Below are positions 35,625 through 45,529 of a stretch of 64,000 nt of DNA, one piece after another. The position numbers were made by a program, and so were the translations under genes. The notes beneath the pieces are model-generated. The model was given only the letters and a program-made list of their open reading frames with translations, did no database searches and was not told the origin of the DNA. How positions within the stretch are numbered: the first letter of the stretch is position 1; each line of letters starts with the position of its first letter. Origin of the DNA: Cordilura impudica. Lineage: Eukaryota; Arthropoda; Insecta; Diptera; Scathophagidae. The stretch lies in assembly GCA_963682025.1 (NCBI GenBank), contig OY821519.1:143582429-143646428 (forward strand), written 5' to 3'.

Positions 35625-36649
35625 GTTTTAAAAAACATATTATCAAGTATAATTTTATGTAAAATATCAGTATTTTTTATGTAATATAAAATTCCTGTCA
35701 AAAAAAAAATCTGTGGGTGTCCAATTTTTTCTACCTCTGTTTTCCACTTTAGGAAGTCAAAATGAAGTGAAAAAGACCAAAAAAAAGTTCATTTGACAAA
35801 GTTAATTTTTGTCAATTAGTGTTATTTTATATTTTCTATCATGAGACTTTAATTGGTGACAAACAAAAAATTTATGTTCGTGCAATTTTGTAGCTAATCT
35901 TTTAGCGTGGAATAGCTCATATTTATATAAATTTATGCTTGAGATATTATTAATAGCAAAGTTTTTCTTTTTCCTTAAGAATTTCAAAACCCAGCAGCTA
36001 CAATCGATTATATGTTGAATAGTGATATGTTAATTTGTTCCCAAGTATGTGTTAACTACTTATCGTTGCCTATGTCTTTATTTACATTTGCAGTCAATAC
36101 AAAAACAACGTTATTAACGTTGTTGCCGTACAAGCAAATATTAGGGTTGACAGGATGTTAGAATTTGTCTACACCCGAAGCATGATACTGCAAAAAGCAG
36201 TATTTTTTGAAGACATGTTATGTATATAAATATATTTGAAAATTGATTTGTCATTTCGAGAATTCTATAGTGTTCATGTTCAAGAATTTATTCCAAATAT
36301 AAGATACGAATTAGAATAATTATAATAAGAATGTGTCAAATTTACATACAGACTTGGCAAAAAGTTTGTGCCAGCCTCAATGATGCGTTTTTTTTTTCAA
36401 ACAATATTAGTTTTATTTAAAAACTAGACAGAGTGCTAAATCTTTGATAGCCTCTACTTGGGTTTTTGACTTAAAATTATTACCACTATTAAGTACGGTT
36501 ATTGTATTAATACATTTGCCGATATTTAACCTTTAAATTCTAATATCATTTCAGTTTACAGTTTACTGTTTCTCCTTTTTGACCAAAATTTATTATAATT
36601 TCATAATTATTGTTTTTTTTTTATTGATGACTTTTTGAAAAATTGTGTT
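35625..36649. other. AT-rich stretch without recognised genes
   Basis: Contains TCTGTGGGTGTCCAATTTTT at 35711-35730, which is roughly inverted to GACACCCACTTAGATTTT at 32135-32152 and could be a decayed TIR of an element carrying the broken gene. Otherwise nothing recognisable. Confidence 0.35.
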
Positions 36650-37010
36650 AAGGGGCCAAAGGGTAAAATGCTATATTTCACTGTACGACAAATTTCAACT
36701 TTTGGACTCACCCATGATCAAACTGAAGAGATTCTGAAAAAATATACGTATCTCCCAGTTTCTCTAGATCAGCTCATTAAGGTTTTTTACGAGCAATTCA
36801 ATTTTTAATGTGAATCCAACAGTCTATCACTTGGGGAAGTTACGATTATACCCATACCAGTTGCTCGAGACGGCAGATTTTTTGTTAAAATACTTGGTAT
36901 TCTTATCAGATGTAACGTGTAAAAAATGAAGAAAATCGGTACACTGGTTCAAATATTATGACGATATTTCTTAAATTTTTATACAATTTCAAAATTTTTT
37001 TTTTATTTTG
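36650..37010 (+). repeat. Interspersed repeat I, copy 1
   Basis: Matches 42030-42370 in inverted orientation. Landmarks are CACCCATGATCAAACTGA, CTATCACTTGGGGAAGTTAC and ATTATACCCATACCAGTTG. No coding. It lies immediately upstream of a family A 5' end. Confidence 0.65.
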
Positions 37011-37051
37011 CCACAAGTTATCATTTTGCTGACAAAATTTTATGTCATTTT

Positions 37052-37900
37052 TATACCCTCCACTCCAGTGTGCAGAGGGTATATATAAGTTTGTCATTCC
37101 GTTTGTAATAATTAGAAAAAAAATCTGGACCCCATAAAATATATATATTTGTGATCCTTATAACAAGCGGAGTTGACATAGCGATGTCCGTCTGTCCGTC
37201 TGTCCGGCTGTCCGTCTGTCCGTCTGTGGAAATCACGATGACGGCTTCAATCGGGCAACTAGGTTGCTCGTTGGTATAAAAAATGATTCATTAACATCCT
37301 GGGAAGTTTGCTATTTAAACCCGTCCAGATCGGTTTATCTGGTACCGAGAGTTGAACGATGGAGTAAAAAAAGTTTTTAAAAATATGATTTGCCTATGTT
37401 GTTCTTGTCACGATAACGTTCTCAATAGGACAGCTAGGCCGCTTGTTGTTAGTGAGAATGATACACCAACATCATGAGAAGGTTTCTGTTTTTTAAATCG
37501 TGACAATAGGTTTCATATATGCCGAGAAATCACTGAAAAGGTAAAAAATATGATGTTTTCCTATATTGTTATTCTAAATTTTGTATTTTGTCACAGCTGT
37601 ACTTGTTGTTTTTATGGTCGTTGTGGTAATAATATAAAAATTCACCAATATCAACATTTTATGGTGTAATATTTAAGTTAGTTAATTAATAAAAGAAACT
37701 ATATAAAATCAATATCAATATTCTGCAATTTTTATAAGATCACAAAATATTACAAATTGATACATACTACTGTTGCAAATATCAAAATACTATAAATAAC
37801 ATTCATAATATTCTGTATATGTATATCGATAATAAGCGCATATTAAAAATAATATAAATATAAATTATTTTATTTATACAAAATACTGCAATTTTTAGGG
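37052..37900 (+). mobile_element. HINE-like family A, copy 4 (3'-truncated)
   Basis: 5' hairpin TATACCCTCCACTCCAGTG...GAGGGTATA, an extended GTCCGTCTGTCCGTCTGTCC-type tract at 37186-37227, then body sequence similar to 19560-20480 until about 37900. The later body and the 3' hairpin are absent. It is more diverged than copies 2 and 5. Confidence 0.7.
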
Positions 37901-38100
37901 TTGCAAAAATAGTATGATTTTAAGGGTTCTACTTTTAGTACATACTTGCATTCAAAAGTAGTAGTGAAACCATAAAATATCTACCCTGTAAAAAATTGGT
38001 GTTTAAAAAATTTTTTTTTGTCAAATGTCAATAATATAATATAGATGTGAATAAAATTTAATTATAATACATTTTTAAAAATTTATTATTTAATGTTTGG

Positions 38101-38181
38101 CTCAGGCATATGCCATCCCCAGACTACAGCTCAATCAAAGTGCAATGATAAAGCCTCGCCCTGGGAAACATGTGTTCATGC
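38101..38181 (-). pseudogene. U1 snRNA pseudogene B (internally deleted)
   Basis: The minus strand reads CATGAACACATGTTTCCCAG, GGGCGAGGCTTTATCATTGC, ACTTTGATTGAGCT, then skips about 65 nt to GTAGTCTGGGGATGGCATAT. This corresponds to U1 stem-loop II/III followed directly by stem-loop IV, with the Sm-site region removed. It lies head-to-tail behind pseudogene A and shares its truncated 5' boundary. Confidence 0.6.
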
Positions 38182-38189
38182 TTTTCTTT

Positions 38190-38322
38190 GCACAAACGCC
38201 ATTCCCAACTACCAAAAATTGTAGGCACGAGCTATCCACATCAGGAATAGTCGCGGAGCTCAACTCAATCAAAGTGCAATGATTAAGCTTCGCCCTGGGA
38301 AACATGTATTCATTCATTTCTT
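38190..38322 (-). pseudogene. U1 snRNA pseudogene A (5'-truncated)
   Basis: On the minus strand the order is TTTCCCAGGGCGAAGCTTAA, TCATTGCACTTTGATTGAGT, CTCCGCGACTATTCC, GATGTGGATAGCTCGTGC, then the Sm-binding AATTTTTGG (38212-38220) and TTGGGAATGGCGTTTGTGC. This follows U1 snRNA from about nt 25 to stem-loop IV, with the 3' half most like the insect form. The 5' end that pairs with splice donors is missing. No snRNA promoter element (PSE) is evident. It is a tandem-arranged relic, not an expressed gene. Confidence 0.65.
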
Positions 38323-38329
38323 AGCACAA

Positions 38330-38960
38330 ACCGAACTTCTTATGGCACATTAAAAATAAACTAATTGAGAAGTACAATTCATCATTTCGCTGTATTATAA
38401 TACTATTTTCTTATTTTACTACTAGCTAGTAAACAAAGTGATCGTATCATTCATTGCAAACGAAATAGAATTGAAATTGTGTGCAGATTTGTTTTACTTA
38501 AAAAACTGTTTCTACAGATAGTGAATAAAATCCCAGTAAACATTTTATGGAATAAGTGATCATGTGGAGTCTTTTTTGACTCCTCTGTGCTATTAAAACA
38601 GTCATAAATGCGCTCTTTTGCTGATCACAAAATATTGTTTTGTTGGGATGAAATATTACCTTACCCCCGAATCTTCTTTAGAACCTTTTTTATCCATTTT
38701 CTGATTAATTTCGACTTATTTTTGAGTCATATTTAATGTCATTTTTCTATAAATCACTTTTTAAGCGTAAGCCAAAATCATTTCTTAGTCTTTTTCTAAT
38801 ACCGCATGTGATTAATCAGTTTTTAATCATCAAAAGTGCTCGAAGAAGACACAGTAAGATGATTTTTGTTAAAACAATCTTCGAAAAGATTACTGGGATA
38901 TCGTATATATTTGTTTACACACACACATATACATAATGGCACCAGTAAGCCGAACTCTCT
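38330..38960. other. AT-rich stretch without recognised features
   Basis: No gene, TIR or family match seen. Confidence 0.45.
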
Positions 38961-39513
38961 CATGAAACACATAGACGACAGCGGCTACACGACTACAGCC
39001 TGTCAAAAATAAGATACATACGTTTATATGAAAACGATTATTTTGACACCAACACAGCTACACGACTACATGACCACTTCTGCTGCTGTAGTCAACTTAG
39101 GCTAATTTCTATTTTTGTTGGCTACAAAATAAAAATAGTGTTGACAATATAACAAAATATGTAAAAGATATTAGTGCTATGCTATAATAATATAATGCTA
39201 TAATAATTCTATTAATAAGTAAATTTATTTATTTATTTTTACGTTATAATAATGCATTATAAATAAGTAATATACTTAAGACAATTTTATATAGAATCAT
39301 AAATGTTTTTCTATTTTAATAAAGTAAAAAAGAAAATATAATTGGCACTACTGAAACAAAAATGATTTTGTATGAAAACAGCTGTTTATATTGTTGTTAT
39401 ATGTTGCTGTCGTTTTCAAAAAAAATTAAGTAGTTGACTACACGACTACAATTGCAGCCAGCAGCATTTGTATCCGTGTGTTTGTGTAGCCTCTGTCGTC
39501 TATGTGTTTCATG
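38961..39513. mobile_element. MITE with CATG-tipped TIRs
   Basis: The left end CATGAAACACATAGACGACA and the right end, inverted, are identical over 21 bp and then similar (GGCTACAC). Inner arms also carry inverted CTACACGACTACA blocks (38985, 39440). CATG could be a 4-bp target duplication or part of the TIR. It sits in or next to the 3' flank of a Helitron helicase remnant (39735-39947). Superfamily not determined. Confidence 0.6.
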
Positions 39514-39734
39514 CGCGCCGCTTTAGCGTATCGAAATTATGCTATTGAAAAGAATACAGATTTTAAATACGTTTATTGAGAGCAGCATGTAGATTTTGTT
39601 TATTTCTTTTGGGGACCTTTATTTAAAAATTTGGGGAGTTAGTTCATTTTTTGGGGAATTTGTGCATTGGGGGCTAAGTGCTGAGCGCATGCTTACCACT
39701 ACAACTTAGCGTGGATTATTTTGAGTGTATTATG

Positions 39735-39947
39735 TCAAAAAGTTACGAATTTTAGGTATTCTAGAGCTTGGGGATATACAGCAATTCTGGTTTTTCCTTC
39801 AGGTGCATGGCTCTCAACTCTGGAGCACGCGACAAATAATTGTCTGTGAGAAAAACAGGGAGATTCTAAGTTGATACCTGCTACCGTAAGAGATGGTCCT
39901 CTTATGTATGTTATGTTAGGAACAACTTTTTGTACCATCCCTTGCAA
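39735..39947 (-). pseudogene. Helitron helicase C-terminal remnant
   Basis: Reads PSLTVAGINLESPCFSHRQL, then FVACSRVESHAPEGKTRIAV and YPQALEY. This is the end of the PIF1-like helicase of Helitrons (family text [18 protein letters not shown]...G). The preceding motif V region is replaced by unrelated sequence, so this is a fragment. In functional Helitrons the helicase unwinds DNA at the replication fork during rolling-circle transposition. Sequence 39948-40650 contains no further recognisable domain. Confidence 0.6.
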
Positions 39948-40654
39948 TGAAAATCCAACTTACAAAAGTCTTCTGGTAGGGATATTACAGTCGTTTCAAG
40001 AGTTTCACATTCTCTTGTCTTATCCGTTGGGCCTGAAGACATTGTTGAGTCGTTTCTGGAGTTTCAGATTGCCTCGACTAAGCTTGGCTTAGCTACTAGA
40101 CGCACTGGAGTAGATTCAGGCATTTCCGCTTCTCTTACAAAGCTTGTCTTGATCTTTGGACTTCAAGACGTTATTGGGTTTGCTTAGGTGTTTCAGCATT
40201 TCTCGACTCAAATTGTCTAATTCATTGAGACTCGATACGAATTTGGGTCTGATCAGGTTCTCTAGAGTTCTGTTTTGTTTAAGCCTTTTTGCATTTGAGG
40301 TAGTACGGCCTATATGCTATGCTTTCATATGCAAGGCACAATTGCAAATAGTTATTTTTCCACCTTTACAACTCATTTATATAGTGAAAAAGATGAAATG
40401 GAAATATTTGTAATAGGTTGCTTTCCAATGTAGCCAAAAGGCAAGATGGAAATAAATGTAATATTTTGTTTTCCATTGTATTTAAAAAGACGAGATGCAA
40501 ATATTTATAATCGGAATAATCCTGCAGCGGTAGTCAACCTATAAATCTGGACTAATTTTGGGGTGTTGCAACTCAAATAGTAAAAAAGATAAGACGGGAA
40601 AATTTGTAATAGGTTGATTTAAAATATTCATTTCATAATGGTGTAAACTCAAGA

Positions 40655-41665
40655 GTAGTAAGTAAAGAGATTTATGTACAAAATTTTTGGGAAGTCCATT
40701 GAAAAATTAAAATATGAGCAAACACTAAAAGCGTATATAGAAAATTCAAAAAAGTGGGCGTGGCCGATAAAAGTATATGACGACCTTACCTGGGATTTGA
40801 GAATAATGTGCAGTAAATTCGAGCGAAACCAATAAAAAATTAAAAAAGTGGTCGCAAAAGTAGGCGTGGCCAATAGAAAGCATATGGTGACTTTCCCTGT
40901 GGTACAGAGATCGTGTGTACCAAATTTCAGAGGAAATCGTTAACAAATAAAAATTTGTATAGCGAACAAATATACCAAAAAGCAGAAAATGAATTGTATA
41001 TAAAAAGTGGGCGTAAAAGTAGGCGTGGTCGATAAGAATCATATGGTGACCTTAGCTGGAGTACAGGGATCGTGTGTACCGAATCTCAAAGAAATCCGTT
41101 AACAAATAAAAATTTGTATAGCGAACAAATATACCAAAAAGTAGAAAATGAATTGTATATATAAAGTGGGCGTAAAAGTAGGCGTGGCCGGTAAGAAGTA
41201 TATGGTGACCTTAGCTGGAATACAGGGATCGTGTGTACCAAATGTCAGAGAAATCCGTAAACAAATAAAAATTTGTATAGCGAGCAAATATACCAAAAAG
41301 CAGAAAATGAATTGTATATAAAAAGTGGGCGTAAAAGTAGGCGTGGCCAATAAAACGTATATGGTGACCTTAGCTGGAGTACAGGGATCTTGTGTACCGA
41401 ATTTCACAGAAATCCGTTAACAAATAAAAATTTGTATAGTGAACAAATATGAATAAAACAGAAAAGGAATTTTACATAAAAAGTGGTCGTAAAAGTAGGC
41501 GTGGTCGGTAAAAAGTATATGTTGACTTTTCCTGGGGTATAGAGATCGTGTGTACAAAATTTCAGGGAAAGCCGTTAAAAAATAAAAATTTGTATAGCGG
41601 TCAAACAAACAAACAAACAAACAAATAAACAAACAAACAAACAGAAAATGAATTTTATATATATA
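40655..41665 (+). repeat. Tandem array H, ~159-bp units, (ACAA)n end
   Basis: Five to six units with a period of 158-159 bp, measured at the recurring TCGTGTGTAC (40911, 41070, 41229, 41388, 41546). Each has AAGTGGGCGTAAAAGTAGGC, GTGGCCNATAA, ATGGTGACCTTAGCTGGAGT and AAATAAAAATTTGTATAGCG. It ends in (ACAA)n (41600-41641) and TATATATAGATTA. The reading frames of 70-100 codons on the minus strand repeat with the DNA and are artefacts. The layout mirrors repeat C. Confidence 0.75.
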
Positions 41666-42029
41666 GATTATAATTTTTTAATTTTTAATTCTTAATTTTA
41701 TATTTTTAATTTTTAATTTTCAATTTTCAATTTTTAATATTAATTCTAGTTTTAATTTTTATATTTGTAATAAACTTTAGACGAAATAATAGAAAACAAA
41801 TATAAAAAAAATGAATTAAAAACTTCTTCACATCCTTTTAGATATAAGCAAAAAGCAACTCAAATTGTTTACAGCTACCACAAAAGTATTTGGCAACTCC
41901 ACTAAGGCAACTCTGGAAAAGGTTGTCGCATAACTTTACAAGGGTTATATCATTGTCCTGTGGCAGCCCCTGACAGTTATGAATTGCTCTATACTACTAT
42001 TTGTATCAATTTGTAGCAAAATGGAGCAA

Positions 42030-42370
42030 AATATACGAAATTGTATCCAAATTTAAGAAATTTCTTCATAATCTTTGAACCCGTGGACCAATTTTGCTCA
42101 ATTTTCACACAATACATCTGATAACAATATTAAGTATTTTAGGAAAAATTCTGCCGTGGCGATCAACTGGTATGGGTATAATCGTAACTTCCCCAAGTGA
42201 TAGACAGCTGGATTCACACTAAAAATGGAATTGCGTATAAAAAACTAAATTAGCTGAGCTAGAAAAACTGGGAGATACATATATTTTGTTAAGCTCTATT
42301 TTTAGAATCTGGTCAGTTGGATCATGGGTGAAAAATCGTGTCGTACAGTGTTACAAGAAAAGTTTCAAAT
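42030..42370 (-). repeat. Interspersed repeat I, copy 2
   Basis: Inverted match to 36650-37010, for example CAACTGGTATGGGTATAATC and GTAACTTCCCCAAGTGATAG. From 41666 to 42029 there is only degenerate TTTTTAATT sequence and unassigned DNA. Confidence 0.65.
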
Positions 42371-42635
42371 AAGTCTGGTTAAAAATCTTGGTAGTTCTAG
42401 TTTTGCTTTAAATTAGTAAAATGTTACATATTTCTATCTTTATTGGCTTGTAATATGTTAATATAAAGATACAGAGATACATTTAATATAACAAAACCAA
42501 TAAAAACAAGTTAGAAGTGATAAGTACATATACAAAATATTTGTAAAAAGTAGATTTGCAAACATCTAAATAATTTTATGCATTTCAATCACCATTTTAT
42601 CAAGTTTTTCGTAATTATTAAAAAAACAATAAAAA

Positions 42636-42722
42636 CAAGTAAGAAAATTGTCAAATACTGTTGGTAGTTACAAACATCAGCACAAGGTCATTATACCCTG
42701 ACCACATAGTGGTATATGGTAT
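42636..42722 (-). mobile_element. Minimal family B (both termini joined)
   Basis: Only about 87 bp: the 3' tip AACAAGTAAGAAAATTG is followed almost directly by the 5' tip (GGTAGTTACAAACATCAG, then CCACATAGTGGTATATGGTA). All the interior, including the GTCY tract and 3' hairpin, is gone. Confidence 0.6.
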
Positions 42723-42989
42723 ACAAATTTCGAGCACAAATAAATCTCAAAGCAACTAAAAGAAAATAGTGATGTATATAGATTAAAAACAAACCGGGTA
42801 TTCGACTATTTTCAAAATCAGATATTACACAAGCTATCCCAAAAATTTTATATCCATTTTATTGTTATTTCCAGATCAATACACTATGGCGGTCCCAGAA
42901 TAACCCGACCTTACGTAAAGATAACATATGATTTAAGTGTCAAGTATTTATACCTAAACTATTACCGATTACCTAAACTATTACCGATT

Positions 42990-43646
42990 GGATCCCAGGA
43001 CACAGTGGTATAATGGGAAACGAGATTGCTGACGAACTGGCCAGGAAGGGCTCTTTCCTGGAAAGAGTTAATTTGGAAAACCCAAAACCTTTCAAGTCTC
43101 TCAAATTGGAACTGGCAGACTGGGCGACCAGTTCGCATGTATCAATTTGGGAAGAGACTGACGTGGGTAAGGTTACAAAGATATAATGGGGTTCTCCCAA
43201 CACTTCAAGAACTAGGGAGATCCTGAATCTGAGCAGGGTAGAACTTGGTAATTGGCAACCTCACTGGACACTCTGAGCTGAGGGCTCATCTATACCGTAT
43301 AGGACGGGCGGAATCAGCCATTTGTAGAGCTTGCGGGGAGGATGACGAAACCCTAGAACACTACCTCTGCTACTGTCCTGCATTTGCGAGAACAAGGGTC
43401 AGACATCTATCCAACGACATCTTACCAGGCCTGACGGGTCTTAGGGGGATAAGCTGGAAAATAATCAAGAAATTTGCTGATGAAACCGAATTTCTAAGTT
43501 AACAGAGGGGTAGATAACCGGATGAACGTAGAGATGTAGAGCGCACAACAAGCCGACCTACTGGCTTAGGTGTATATCCGGACACAACGGATATGAGCTA
43601 TGTATGTGTATACATAGCTCCTCTTATCAACCTAACCTAACCTAAC
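42990..43646 (+). mobile_element. Severely 5'-truncated RNase-H LINE
   Basis: A 12-bp duplication CTATTACCGATT lies at 42978-42989 and 43647-43658. The LINE begins inside the RNase H domain (WIPGHSGIMGNEIADELARK, HxGxxGNExAD motif intact) and after frame changes reads VIGNLTGHSELRAHLYRIG and CRACGEDDETLEHYLCYC, the CCHC-like knuckle (open frame 43245-43502). The 3' tail is CCTAACCTAACCTAAC (43631-43646). Confidence 0.88.
43245..43502 (+). pseudogene. LINE zinc-knuckle C-terminus
   Basis: An 85-codon frame with C-x2-C-x(8)-H-x4-C arrangement in AICRACGEDDETLEHYLCYC, ending TEFLS before a stop. It is the tail of the ORF2 of the small LINE around it. Its start is arbitrary; upstream RNase H text is in another frame, so the gene is broken. 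Confidence 0.65.
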
Positions 43647-44038
43647 CTATTACCGATTACATGTCTTTAAAAATAATACTGTGCCATACAAGATCTTGAT
43701 TGGATGTCACAACCACTTTAAATCTATTATTTGAAATCCATTTTTTTTTGTAAAGGGATTATTTTGCTATCACTACTAATATGTAGTAGAAGGTCTATTG
43801 CTTGCACATATTTAGTTCAATGATAATTTAAATACTAATAGAACTTACTTTAATTCGAAACATTGTTAATGGACCAACGTGTTTTACAGAGTGGAAAACC
43901 ATTAATAGACGGGAGTGGCAAACACACTGGGACATAGCCATAGATGGGGCCGTGTTATTGATTTTTATTGCTATATATGGGTTATCGAAACCTTAAAAGT
44001 GGATTCATTGTCGCGAACCGCAATCTGCAGACTGTTTT

Positions 44039-44768
44039 TATACCCTATACCACTATGTGTCTTGGGTATAATGACTTTGTGCTGCTGTTTGTAACTACCA
44101 AAAATATTTGACCTATACCCATCTTTTATTATACCGATCGAATCAGAATCACTAACTGATTCGATTTAACGATGTCCGTCCGTCCGTCCGTCCGTCTGTG
44201 TGTCCATGTAATCTTTGTAATCAAACTACAGGTCGCGAATATGAATATATTTTGATAAAATTTGGTATATAAGCTTTTATCGGCCGTAGGATAAACGCTA
44301 TTGAAACTGGTGAGAATCGGTCCATGTTCAGACCTAGCCCCCATACAAATGACCCCTATGAAATCGACATAAATTGCCATAAGATCCAAATTGGGTTTGT
44401 ATGCGTTTATTACATCCATTAATGAGTAGTCCAAAAATGATCCCTATGGGACAACTCTTAGTCATAGGCCCCATATAGAGCTGCTTCCCGATCTTCACTT
44501 AAATCTATCAAAAACAAAAAAAAATGCACTGATTCTTCTCAAATTTTGTTTGTATATATTTTTGCAAAATACAAGTGACTTTATATATAGCATCCGATAT
44601 GAACTTTTTCATATCTGCTGCAAAAAAAAATTAATAAAAATCCCACTCAAATTTGGTTTATGCTTATTTTCTATGTCCAGTTAGTTGGGCCTAAGAGATA
44701 GGGTCTCTAAGCGCATGGTATAGGGTATCATATAGTCGGTCTAGACCGACTATAATTTTCTTACTTGT
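44039..44768 (+). mobile_element. HINE-like family B, copy 6
   Basis: 5' TATACCCTATACCACTATG, GTCC tract at 44175-44195, 3' CATGGTATAGGGTATC, palindrome core TAGTCGGTCTAGACCGACTA, tail ATTTTCTTACTTG. A short deletion removes part of the region around 44575. Confidence 0.8.
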
Positions 44769-44984
44769 ATTTATATGAAGTTTACTCGATAGAAAAGGAG
44801 AGGAAAGTAACAAGCATTTTTTACTCGTTATGACTGCAGACTAATTTGATTTTGAAACGCAATCTGCAGTTTGCAGAAAAAATATCAGCCATCTCTTGGT
44901 TTCTTCTTTTTTCCTACAGATTTAAAAAAATTTTTTTTTTATGTGGTGCTTTGGCATTTCTGTGATGCAATCATATGTGCGAAA

Positions 44985-45125
44985 TGGCGGAACAAGGTAA
45001 GTTGTTTAAATTCAATATATACTGGTTTGACTGATTACCTGATTTTTACCTGCATTTACAGATTTGAATAAACTAAAGGAGCTTATATCAGAGGTACGCA
45101 ACTCTGCGGATCCATGCGGTGAAAG
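44985..45125 (+). pseudogene. Possible spliced accessory-protein remnant of the Harbinger element
   Basis: ATGGCGGAACAAG is followed by a good donor GTAAGT (about 44997) and, after about 60 bp, an acceptor TGCATTTACAG (45061) leading to DLNKLKELISEVRNSADP. The frame then decays. The position opposite a minus-strand frame suggests the second protein of a PIF/Harbinger element, but no Myb signature is visible. Confidence 0.35.
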
Positions 45126-45129
45126 TTTT

Positions 45130-45335
45130 AAATGTTTAAACATCTGTAAAACGCATTCTTGGTTTCAATGTAGCATAATATCCCTTCATTCGACGTTCGC
45201 GCAATATTTCACGTACAGCAAACTTTTTTTTTCTTAAATCAAAAACAGTTTTGCCATAGATAAAACTTTTCCGCTTCTAATTGAAGCAAAAGTAATATTT
45301 GTTCGCGGCTCATATTTTCATAACTCATTTTATTT
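45130..45335 (-). pseudogene. Possible Harbinger transposase N-terminal remnant
   Basis: The minus strand from an ATG near 45331 reads MSYENMSREQILLLLQLEAE, KFYLWQNCF, a stop, then FAVREILRERRMKGYYATLK. The basic segment with R-E-I-L-R-E-R-R and Y-Y-A-T-L resembles the R-R-x-W-V-x-P-I..G-x-y-x-x-L start of Harbinger nucleases. There is no catalytic DDE region, so assignment is tentative. Confidence 0.35.
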
Positions 45336-45529
45336 CTTTTTAGTTTACGTTAAAAATTGATAACAATAATTTTCAATTTCGCAAACTACACACCTGCAGC
45401 TGTTTAAAAAATGTCTGCAGTAACTCAACCTACAGACAATGAATCGAGCTGCGGGTTGTTCCTTATAATTCAGCAAACGAGTCTTCAGTCTGCAGATTGC
45501 GGTTCGCGACGATGAATCCACCTTAATTG

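Larger units (their letters stand above)
43997..45523. mobile_element. PIF/Harbinger-like element with nested family B
   Basis: The left end AAGTGGATTCATTGTCGCGA and the inverted right end AGGTGGATTCATCGTCGCGA continue matching through ACCGCAATCTGCAGACTG. TAA flanks both (43994-43996, 45524-45526). The interior holds a spliced-looking plus-strand remnant and a minus-strand frame, convergent as in PIF/Harbinger. Family B copy 6 inserted right after the left TIR. Confidence 0.65.

Noticed and set aside
40649..41632. String of minus-strand frames with repeated peptides (HDPCIPAKVTIY-like) as a repeat protein
   Set aside because: The peptides recur because the DNA is a 159-bp tandem array; frames shift from unit to unit and have no start context.
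43631..43650. CCTAA repeats as insect telomere (TTAGG)n or an interstitial telomere
   Set aside because: Only three to four units, directly at the 3' end of a LINE and inside its 12-bp duplication; flies of this group lack TTAGG telomeres. It is the LINE tail.
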